DNA of 6,485 nt from assembly GCA_964606055.1 (NCBI GenBank), contig CAZSFA010000156.1, positions 1 to 6,485 on the forward strand. The letters run 5' to 3'. Below are positions 1-5,594 of this stretch, piece after piece (position 1 is the first letter of the stretch; each line of letters begins with the position of its first letter). The notes beneath the pieces are model-generated. The model was not told the DNA's origin and did not search any database. It saw nothing but the letters and a program-made list of their open reading frames with translations. Both the position numbers and the translations under genes were made by a program. Origin of the DNA: Roseitalea sp964606055. GTDB taxonomy: Bacteria > Pseudomonadota > Alphaproteobacteria > Rhizobiales > Rhizobiaceae.

Positions 1-225
1 GGCCTGATCTACCGCGTCGACATCGAGGACGATCGCTCGGTCAAGGTCGAGATGACGCTGACCGCGCCGGGTTGCCCGGTGGCTGGCGAAATGCCGGGCT
101 GGGTGGAAAACGCGGTGCGCGGCGTCGAGGGCGTCATGGATGTCGAAGTCGAGATGACGTTCGATCCGCCCTGGACGCCCGATCGCATGAGTGAGGAAGC
201 GCAGATCGCCGTCGGGCTCTACTGA
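1..225 (+). CDS. sufT: SufT-like Fe-S assembly factor (DUF59/MIP18 family), C-terminal part
   Basis: The reading frame is open from the left edge to a TGA stop, giving 74 residues; the N-terminus lies outside the window. Visible family marks are the APGCPVAGEMP segment around residues 22-32, whose cysteine (residue 25 here) is the conserved DUF59 cysteine, and the tail TFDPPWTPDRMSEEAQ (53-68), typical of SUF-associated DUF59 proteins. SufT/MIP18 proteins are cytosolic auxiliary factors in Fe-S protein maturation; the precise step is less settled than for SufBCD or SufS. The next gene on this strand is sufA, which supports a SUF context rather than phenylacetate (PaaD) metabolism, where a related domain also occurs. 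The stop overlaps the stop of the convergent kinase gene, so there is no room for a dedicated terminator. The family call is firm; the symbol rests on context. Confidence 0.88.
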   Translation, partial: GLIYRVDIEDDRSVKVEMTLTAPGCPVAGEMPGWVENAVRGVEGVMDVEVEMTFDPPWTPDRMSEEAQIAVGLY

Positions 226-1115
226 GCGTCTGCGGCGAGCGCGGACATCGTTCGATCCGCCACGGCCTTTGCCGCCGGGCTCGCGATGTCGGGCGCGGCC
301 AGCGTGATCACCGCCTTCCACAGCGCCCAGCCCCTGGCCCGCTGCCAACTGGCATGGTCCAGATGCGGCAGGGCATTGTGGAAGACCTCTCGCGCATCAC
401 GATCGAAGACTGTCCAGGCGATCACCAGATCGCAGGCTGGATCGCCGGTCGCCATGCAGCCGAAATCGATGACGGCGGTCAGATGCCCGGTCTTGTCCAC
501 GAGAAGATTGCCCGGCGCGATGTCGCCATGCACCCAAACGGGCGTGTCGTTCCACCGGCTCGCACGGGCCGCCGCCCAGATGTCGTGCGCCCATCGGGCA
601 TCGATCGTCCCGCCGAGCGTTTCGATGCTGCGCCGGGTTTCCGCGTCATAGGCAACCAGCGCGCCGCCACGATGGAAACTGTGGTCACCGGCGCGCGGAC
701 CCTGCCTCGCATCGATCGCGTGCATGGCGCGCAGGAAGCCGGCGAGGTCGCGCGCGAACGCCATCGTGTCGGCTGGCGGTCGGTCGTCCGCCGGGGCACC
801 GTCCAGCCAGCCGCGCACGGACCACGGGCACGGATAGCCTTCACCGGGCGACCCGGTTCCCATGGTCCGGGGCACGGGCAGAGGAAGATGTGGCGCAATG
901 ACCGGCAACCAGCGGTCTTCCTTGGCCACTTGCGGGGCATAGGGCGGGGCGCTGGGCAGGCGCACGCTGAGCGTGTCGCCGAGCCGAAAGGTCCGGTTGT
1001 CCCAGCCGCCGGGCTCGACCGGCGTGACGGGCAGATGCGCCCATTGCGGAAACTGGCTGGCGATCAGACGGGCGACGAGCGCGGCATCGATCGCCGGCAT
1101 CGGCGCATCAATCAT
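219..1115 (-). CDS. Aminoglycoside-phosphotransferase-family kinase (APH/choline-kinase fold)
   Basis: This is a complete 298-residue protein, the usual length for the APH family (PF01636). The catalytic Brenner motif VHGDIAPGN is at residues 195-203 (Asp198 as likely catalytic base, Asn203 as metal ligand). The Mg-binding DFG equivalent, VIDFG, is at 215-219, followed by GDPACDL (224-230). The N-lobe has GGWDNRTFRLG (36-46) and VRLPS (51-55), where Arg stands at a position often held by Lys. The ATG is chosen because AAGGA lies 8 nt upstream. The family phosphorylates small molecules (aminoglycosides, macrolides, homoserine, choline and others), so the substrate cannot be read from sequence and resistance should not be assumed. 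It lies antisense between sufT and sufA, with its stop overlapping that of sufT. Base composition looks like its neighbours, so there is no sign of recent transfer. Confidence 0.9.
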   Translation of the reverse strand: MIDAPMPAIDAALVARLIASQFPQWAHLPVTPVEPGGWDNRTFRLGDTLSVRLPSAPPYAPQVAKEDRWLPVIAPHLPLPVPRTMGTGSPGEGYPCPWSVRGWLDGAPADDRPPADTMAFARDLAGFLRAMHAIDARQGPRAGDHSFHRGGALVAYDAETRRSIETLGGTIDARWAHDIWAAARASRWNDTPVWVHGDIAPGNLLVDKTGHLTAVIDFGCMATGDPACDLVIAWTVFDRDAREVFHNALPHLDHASWQRARGWALWKAVITLAAPDIASPAAKAVADRTMSALAADAQ

Positions 1116-1195
1116 CGTGCTTGTCCTTCATCCGGATTGGCTTGCGCAAATGCATGACCGCCCCTACTTTATCATGGTCAAAAGGAGCTGACACA
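1116..1195. promoter_or_regulatory. Divergent intergenic region between kinase gene and sufA
   Basis: These 80 bp separate two outward-facing start codons and must hold the promoters of both genes if sufA is not read through from upstream. On the plus strand a weak pair, TTGCGC (1142-1147) and TACTTT (1165-1170), is spaced 17 bp apart. On the minus strand TTGACC (1181-1176) is a good -35 match, but no good -10 follows at the right distance. It overlaps the sufA Shine-Dalgarno site AAAGGAG (1181-1187). TTGCGCAA (1142-1149) is a perfect 8-bp palindrome. No clear iron-box or IscR site was recognised by eye. The promoter calls are weak; the divergent geometry is certain. Confidence 0.35.
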
Positions 1196-1579
1196 ATGGC
1201 CTTCGCCATCATGAACATGACCGATGCGGCCGTGTCCCGCGTCAACGAAATCGTGGCTGCCCGTTCCGAAGAGGGCGCGATGGGCTTGCGCGTCGGCATC
1301 AAGAAGGGCGGCTGCGCCGGCATGGAGTATACGGTCGATCTGGTGACCGAGCCGGACCCCAAGGACGATCATCTGAACCGCGACGGCGCCAATGTGTGGA
1401 TCGATCCGGCTGCCATGCTGTATCTCCTCGGCACCGAGATGGACTTTGAGATCACGAAGTTGCGCACCGGCTTCGTGTTCAACAACCCCAACCAGTCTTC
1501 GGCGTGCGGCTGTGGCGAATCGGTCGAACTCCAGCCTGCCGATCTCAAGGAACTGGCCGAGGCGCGCGGACAGCTGTGA
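1196..1579 (+). CDS. sufA: A-type Fe-S cluster carrier/scaffold SufA (HesB/IscA family)
   Basis: This is a 127-residue protein that receives an Fe-S cluster from the SufBCD scaffold and passes it to apo-proteins in the cytosol. The three invariant cluster-ligating cysteines are present: Cys40 in KKGGCAGMEY (36-45), and Cys104 and Cys106 in SACGCGES (102-109), followed by the usual C-terminal tail. Length is slightly over the family norm of 105-125. An upstream in-frame ATG at 1121 would add 25 residues. I chose 1196 because AAAGGAG sits 8 nt before it and the protein then begins at the usual family N-terminus. In most SUF operons this gene directly follows sufT; here a minus-strand kinase gene intervenes, so sufA probably has its own promoter. 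IscA or ErpA naming cannot be excluded, but the SufT neighbour favours SufA. Confidence 0.93.
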   Translation: MAFAIMNMTDAAVSRVNEIVAARSEEGAMGLRVGIKKGGCAGMEYTVDLVTEPDPKDDHLNRDGANVWIDPAAMLYLLGTEMDFEITKLRTGFVFNNPNQSSACGCGESVELQPADLKELAEARGQL

Positions 1580-1584
1580 CGTTT

Positions 1585-1602
1585 GGGCAACTCGCGTTGC
1601 CC
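1585..1602 (+). terminator. Hairpin just after sufA, terminator-like but without U-tract
   Basis: A perfect 7-bp stem, GGGCAAC/GTTGCCC, closes on a TCGC tetraloop and begins 5 nt after the sufA stop codon. It is followed by CTCATC rather than a T-run, so it is not a canonical intrinsic terminator. It may define a 3' end with Rho or protect the message from 3' exonucleases. The structure is certain on paper; the function is inferred. Confidence 0.45.
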
Positions 1603-1640
1603 CTCATCGCAATCCGGCCTGTGACCAACCGCACAGCCAC

Positions 1641-1664
1641 ATGGTTAACACAATGGTGTTGTGT
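1641..1664. promoter_or_regulatory. CtrA-like half-site and overlapping inverted repeats upstream of small membrane protein gene
   Basis: The minus strand of 1641-1648 reads TTAACCAT, identical to the 8-bp CtrA half-site used by cell-cycle regulators of alphaproteobacteria. It is followed at once by ACACAA (1648-1653), TGGTG, TTGTGT (1659-1664), a 6-bp inverted repeat. An alternative pairing, AACAC/GTGTT (1647-1651 with 1656-1660), overlaps it. The elements lie 27-50 bp before the small gene's ATG, where a promoter or operator would be expected. An 8-mer can occur by chance, so CtrA control is only a suggestion. Confidence 0.25.
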
Positions 1665-1690
1665 CTCCACGGCAACTGGAGACGACGCCC

Positions 1691-1855
1691 ATGACGCAGC
1701 GCATCAACACCCGCACCCGATCGGCCCACAACACCGCGGCCACCGCTAGGAGCGGGCTGTCCGGCTTGGGCGGCATGATCCTTCAGAACGTCTTTGCCAT
1801 CCAACTGGTCGTAATTCTGACGAGCGTCGTCGGCTATGGCGTTTCGATGATGTGA
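1691..1855 (+). CDS. Small single-span membrane protein, function unknown
   Basis: This encodes 54 residues. The ATG is preceded by GGAGA with 8-nt spacing, a good ribosome binding site; an upstream start at 1661 would add 10 residues but lacks such a site. Residues 1-27 are hydrophilic, basic and rich in Ser, Thr, Arg and Gly, with no acidic residues. Residues 29-54 (from MILQNVFAIQ to the end) form one hydrophobic helix that reaches the C-terminus. The positive N-terminus suggests an N-in orientation, with the C-terminus at the outer face of the inner membrane. There is no cysteine, so it is not a lipoprotein, and no Flp-pilin motif. I do not recognise a family. The good ribosome site, membrane helix and intergenic position favour a real gene, although small ORFs can be accidental. 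Confidence 0.6.
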   Translation: MTQRINTRTRSAHNTAATARSGLSGLGGMILQNVFAIQLVVILTSVVGYGVSMM

Positions 1856-1957
1856 GCATGGGCGGGTATTCTGACGCCGTGCCTTGTTGCCCTGCCGCCC
1901 GCCGTGACGGCTCACGCGTCGGCGCATCGGTCCCGAGAGCCCAAGAGGGGCGACATC

Positions 1958-2287
1958 ATGGATGAGGACTTCCTCAAGGAACTGTTTGCAGAACTTGGCC
2001 CGATCACGGTCAAACGCATGTTCGGCGGGCAGGGCATCTATGGCCCGAACGGCATCTTCGCCGTGGTCGTCGGCGGCGAACTATATCTCAAGGGCGATGC
2101 CGAAACGGTGACCCACTACGAACAAGCCGGCATGGCCCGCTGGACCTATGCCTCGCTGAAAACCGGCAAGCCGTCGTCGATGCCCTATTGGCGCGTGCCC
2201 GATGCCGCGCTCGATGATCGCGATGCCATGCGGCCGCTGGCCCAACGCGCCGATGCCACTGCAGCGCGGGCCCGGCAATCCAAATAG
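1958..2287 (+). CDS. TfoX/Sxy N-terminal domain protein
   Basis: The 109-residue product consists almost entirely of a TfoX N-terminal domain (PF04993). KRMFGGQGIYG (19-29) is the family signature, followed by IFAVVVGGELYLKGD (33-47) and a Y/W-rich segment, RWTYASLKTG (61-70) to MPYWRVP (75-81). The tail from about 95 is Ala/Arg/Gln-rich. In gammaproteobacteria full TfoX/Sxy controls competence genes with CRP. Stand-alone N-domains are widespread in alphaproteobacteria, and their role is not established, so no competence function is claimed. ATG 1958 is chosen because AAGAGG lies 9 nt upstream; a GTG at 1904 would extend the protein by 18 residues without a ribosome site. It follows the small membrane protein gene by 102 bp on the same strand and might share its transcript. 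It converges on the helicase gene. Confidence 0.85.
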   Translation: MDEDFLKELFAELGPITVKRMFGGQGIYGPNGIFAVVVGGELYLKGDAETVTHYEQAGMARWTYASLKTGKPSSMPYWRVPDAALDDRDAMRPLAQRADATAARARQSK

Positions 2288-2312
2288 CAGCTGGATGCGC
2301 GATCGGCGGCGC

Positions 2313-2331
2313 GGCTGAAGCGTTTCCAGCC
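2313..2331 (-). terminator. Possible 3' hairpin in the tfoX-helicase convergent gap
   Basis: In the 69-bp gap between the two convergent stops, GGCTGAA and TCCAGCC face each other across a 5-nt loop. Read as minus-strand RNA the stem has 7 pairs including one G-U. Read as plus-strand RNA the same position is an A-C mismatch, so the structure suits the helicase transcript better. No T-run follows on either strand, so it is at best a weak or Rho-assisted terminator. Confidence 0.3.
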
Positions 2332-2356
2332 TCTGCCGAATCGCAAGGCGCGGGTT

Positions 2357-3763
<1,407 letters not shown>

Positions 3764-3789
3764 TTATGAGCTCGCTTGAGTTCTCCGCG

Positions 3790-3828
3790 GGGTGCATTGC
3801 ACCCGTGCAACGCGCCGTTATCCGGCGC
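3790..3828 (-). promoter_or_regulatory. Overlapping inverted repeats in the helicase leader
   Basis: Three perfect inverted repeats are packed into 39 bp, starting 27 bp upstream of the helicase TTG. GGGTGCA-T-TGCACCC (3790-3804) and TTGCAC-CC-GTGCAA (3797-3810) share the middle arm, so only one can form at a time in RNA. GCGCCG-TTATC-CGGCGC (3812-3828) follows. As DNA this looks like an operator with three alternating GTGCA half-sites. As RNA it would be mutually exclusive hairpins ahead of the start codon. Either would allow autoregulation or temperature control of the helicase, but the sequence alone does not decide between them. Confidence 0.4.
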
Positions 3829-3839
3829 CACTGCCCGAG

Positions 3840-3868
3840 CGCGTAGGGAAAAAAGGCTTGTGTGTCAA
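3840..3868 (-). promoter_or_regulatory. Candidate promoter for the helicase gene
   Basis: On the minus strand a perfect -35 hexamer TTGACA (3868-3863) is followed after exactly 17 bp by TACGCG (3845-3840), a poor -10 match. Transcription would start near 3833, giving a leader of about 70 nt that holds all three inverted repeats. The strong -35 and spacing support it; the -10 does not. Confidence 0.3.
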
Positions 3869-3978
3869 TAACACAGCGCGATTGAGCGCCGTTTAACGCG
3901 GCAATTGTGGCATTAAAGACCAATGGCGCGCAAAGATGCCGGCCGGTCTTGTCACCTTCCATTTCAAACCGCTGGCCA

Positions 3979-4013
3979 CACCGCACGTAAAACGCGGTGA
4001 TGCGCAATGCATC
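3979..4013 (+). repeat. Paired inverted repeats upstream of the FAS1 gene
   Basis: CACCGC (3979-3984) pairs with GCGGTG (3994-3999) across 9 nt, and GATGC (3999-4003) pairs with GCATC (4009-4013) across 5 nt. They lie 40-75 bp before the FAS1 start and could be leader hairpins or a regulator site. The rest of this 289-bp gap between helicase and FAS1 shows no gene. I could not pick a convincing promoter for the FAS1 gene in it. Confidence 0.3.
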
Positions 4014-4052
4014 GCACCCGTCCCCAAACAAAAACTCCGGGAGATTCCCCAA

Positions 4053-4544
4053 ATGAAACTGTTGAAGACAGCGCTTGCAGGTGTCGCAGCCGCCGGCATC
4101 ATGACCGGTGCCGCACTGGCCGATGGCCACATGAAAGACATCGTCGACACCGCTGCCGGCAATGAGGACTTCGAGACGCTGGTTGCTGCGGTCACCGCCG
4201 CCGGTCTGGTCGACACGCTCAAGGGCGAAGGCCCGTTCACCGTGTTCGCGCCGACCGATGCCGCGTTCGAGGCGCTGGGCGACACGGTTGCGACCCTTCT
4301 TGAGGAAGACAACCGCGACGCGCTGGTTGCCGTGCTGACCTACCATGTCGTGCCTGGCAAGGTGATGGCCGGTGATCTGACCGATGATGCGATGGTCGCT
4401 ACCGTTCAGGGCCAGGAGGTCACGATTGATCTCGACAACGGTCCGATGGTCAACGGCGCCAACATCGTCGCCACCGACATCGAAACGACCAATGGCGTGA
4501 TCCACGTGATCGATGCCGTCATCGTGCCCGAAGGCGTGATGTAA
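4053..4544 (+). CDS. Secreted fasciclin (FAS1) domain protein
   Basis: The product has 163 residues. Residues 1-23 are a classical Sec signal peptide: a basic start (MKLLK), an Ala/Gly-rich hydrophobic core and a GAALA-D cleavage site after Ala23, so the mature protein of about 140 residues is exported. One FAS1 domain (PF02469) fills the rest: FTVFAPTDAAF (62-72) is the H1 box, LTYHVVPGKV (95-104) holds the YH motif, and NGVIHVIDAVIVP (147-159) is the H2 box. FAS1 domains mediate adhesion or matrix contacts; bacterial single-domain forms are periplasmic or secreted and little characterised. There is no lipobox or membrane anchor. The ATG has GGGAGA 8 nt upstream; an upstream in-frame start at 3936 would bury the signal peptide and is rejected. 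The gene is monocistronic, closed by a strong terminator. Confidence 0.93.
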   Translation: MKLLKTALAGVAAAGIMTGAALADGHMKDIVDTAAGNEDFETLVAAVTAAGLVDTLKGEGPFTVFAPTDAAFEALGDTVATLLEEDNRDALVAVLTYHVVPGKVMAGDLTDDAMVATVQGQEVTIDLDNGPMVNGANIVATDIETTNGVIHVIDAVIVPEGVM

Positions 4545-4571
4545 GTCGTCCGCGACACGATGCTTGATTGG

Positions 4572-4602
4572 GGGTCGGCGGTTCATCCGCCGGCCCTTTT
4601 TT
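4572..4602 (+). terminator. Rho-independent terminator of the FAS1 gene
   Basis: A 10-bp stem, GGGTCGGCGG/CCGCCGGCCC (one T-G wobble), closes on a TTCAT loop and is followed by six T residues. It lies 27 bp after the FAS1 stop. On the minus strand no T-run follows, so it acts for the plus-strand transcript and is not an efficient intrinsic terminator for the facing nadK. Confidence 0.92.
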
Positions 4603-4644
4603 CGTATCAAGCTACTTCGATCGGGATGACCGTTGCGGAACGCG

Positions 4645-5409
4645 TCAGTAGCGGAACTGTTCGGCGAGGATGCGCTCCTCCCACGAGTGGGAGGCATCGA
4701 ACAGGATGGTCGCGGTCACGTCCCGGGCCTCGCAGATGCTCACATGGACGACCGACTTGACCTCCCAATGGTCGGCGACCGCGTTGACGGGCCGCTTTGC
4801 CGGCTCCAGCGCCTCGATGTCGACCGTCGACTGGTTTGGCAAGAGCGCGCCGCGCCAGCGTCGCGGACGAAACGCGCTGACCGGGGTCAACGCCAACAAC
4901 GGTGCGTCGATCGGGATGATCGGCCCTTGCGCCGAGAGATTATAGGCGGTCGAACCGGCAGGCGTCGCCACCATCACGCCGTCGCAGATCAACTCATCAA
5001 GCCGTTCCTTGCCATCGACCGTGATGCGCAGCTTGGCCGCTTGGTAGGACTGGCGGAACAGCGACACCTCGTTGATCGCCAGCGCTTCGGTTTCCTCGCC
5101 CTTTCGGTCGCGCGTCGTCATGCGCAACGGGTTGATGGTTTCGGCCTGGGCCGCCGCGATCCGCTCGATGAGCCCCGCCTCCTGATAGTCGTTCATCAGA
5201 AAGCCCACCGACCCACGGTTCATGCCGTAGATGCGTTTGTCGGTGTTCATGAACCGGTGGAGCGTCTGCAGCATGAAGCCGTCGCCACCCAGCGCGACGA
5301 TCGTATGCGCGTCATCGATCGCGGACTGGCCGTACATCGACGCCATCAGCCTTGCGGATCGGTCGGCATCTTCGGTACCGGAGGAGAGGAAGGCGAGGGA
5401 AGACGTCAT
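4645..5409 (-). CDS. nadK: NAD kinase
   Basis: This 254-residue protein phosphorylates NAD at the adenosine 2'-OH using ATP to make NADP, in the cytosol. The length fits the short form found in alphaproteobacteria. The nucleotide-binding GGDG motif is at 41-44 within IVALGGDGFMLQTLHRF (37-53), with Asp43 as the expected catalytic aspartate. The NE motif is at 113-114, and the Gly-rich NAD-binding segment ATPAGSTAYNLSAQGPI is at 148-164. The start is ATG 5409, in line with the usual N-terminus. The open frame runs on to an ATG at 5460, but that start would lie inside the upstream tRNA and is rejected; an ATG at 5418 adds only three residues. No good Shine-Dalgarno precedes any of them. The gene starts 37 nt after the tRNA CCA end with no visible promoter between, so co-transcription is likely. 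Confidence 0.93.
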   Translation of the reverse strand: MTSSLAFLSSGTEDADRSARLMASMYGQSAIDDAHTIVALGGDGFMLQTLHRFMNTDKRIYGMNRGSVGFLMNDYQEAGLIERIAAAQAETINPLRMTTRDRKGEETEALAINEVSLFRQSYQAAKLRITVDGKERLDELICDGVMVATPAGSTAYNLSAQGPIIPIDAPLLALTPVSAFRPRRWRGALLPNQSTVDIEALEPAKRPVNAVADHWEVKSVVHVSICEARDVTATILFDASHSWEERILAEQFRY

Positions 5410-5425
5410 GGCCCGTCGCATCTGG

Positions 5426-5442
5426 CGGGCGCCATGCGCCCG
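5426..5442 (-). terminator. Perfect GC hairpin between tRNA-Thr and nadK
   Basis: As minus-strand RNA this is a 7-bp perfect stem, CGGGCGC/GCGCCCG, with a 3-nt loop, beginning 4 nt after the CCA end of the tRNA. It is followed by CCAGATG rather than a T-run, so full termination is unlikely. It may set the 3' processing point of the tRNA precursor or attenuate read-through into nadK. The structure is certain in sequence; the role is inferred. Confidence 0.45.
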
Positions 5443-5446
5443 GGAA

Positions 5447-5522
5447 TGGTGCCCCCACACGGACTCGAACCGCGGACCTACTGATTACAAATCAGTTGCT
5501 CTACCAACTGAGCTATAGGGGC
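5447..5522 (-). tRNA. tRNA-Thr, anticodon UGU, with encoded CCA
   Basis: A complete 73-nt cloverleaf plus templated CCA (5449-5447) can be folded by hand. The acceptor GCCCCTA pairs with TGGGGGC (one T-G), with A as the discriminator base. The D stem is GCTC/GAGC with loop AGTTGGTA. The anticodon stem is ACTGA/TCAGT around TTTGTAA, giving TGT for threonine codons ACA and, by wobble, ACG. The T stem CGCGG/CCGTG (one G-T) encloses TTCGAGT. It reads toward nadK. No truncated copy of its 3' end was seen in the window, so there is no sign that it served as an attachment site. Confidence 0.97.
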
Positions 5523-5531
5523 TTTACCGGC

Positions 5532-5565
5532 CATTAACACAGTAGCGGGCCGTGTAAAGTCACAA
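5532..5565 (-). promoter_or_regulatory. Candidate promoter for tRNA-Thr (and nadK)
   Basis: Immediately upstream of the tRNA the minus strand has AT-rich hexamers in otherwise GC-rich DNA. TTGTGA (5565-5560) is followed after 18 bp by TGTGTT (5541-5536). An alternative is TTTACA (5558-5553) with TTAATG (5537-5532) at 15 bp. Either would start transcription within several nucleotides of the mature 5' end. Neither pair is close to consensus. Confidence 0.3.
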
Positions 5566-5568
5566 CGC

Positions 5569-5584
5569 GCGCTATCCCTAACGC
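5569..5584 (-). terminator. Small hairpin after the alpha-mannosidase gene
   Basis: Read on the minus strand, GCGTTA and TAGCGC pair across a GGGA loop (6 bp, one T-G; GNRA-type tetraloop), 10 nt after the mannosidase stop. No T-run follows. It may be a weak or Rho-assisted 3' end. It is the only structure I see that could separate this gene from the tRNA downstream. Confidence 0.22.
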
Positions 5585-5594
5585 CGCCGACCGC

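Noticed and set aside
219..1115. Kinase as an acquired aminoglycoside-resistance gene
   Set aside because: Only the general APH fold is visible. Composition matches the neighbours, there is no mobile element, and most chromosomal family members are not resistance enzymes.
354..1157. 267-residue plus-strand open frame opposite the kinase gene
   Set aside because: It is antisense to a kinase with intact Brenner and DFG motifs; its Arg-rich composition is typical of a shadow frame.
1860..1900. GGGCGG/CCGCCC pairing after the small membrane protein as a terminator
   Set aside because: The 6-bp arms are 29 nt apart and no T-run follows; such pairings are expected by chance at this GC content.
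3861..3875. TGTGT/ACACA hairpin followed by six T on the minus strand as a terminator
   Set aside because: The stem is only 5 bp and AT-rich, and it is separated from the T-run by six bases. It lies upstream of the helicase with no gene to terminate, and it overlaps a better -35 candidate.
4633..5484. 283-residue plus-strand open frame opposite nadK
   Set aside because: It mirrors nadK, and its end runs through the tRNA gene. It is a GC-driven shadow.
5447..5522. tRNA as integration site of a mobile element
   Set aside because: No integrase gene and no repeated tRNA 3' fragment were seen in the window, and both flanks carry ordinary genes.
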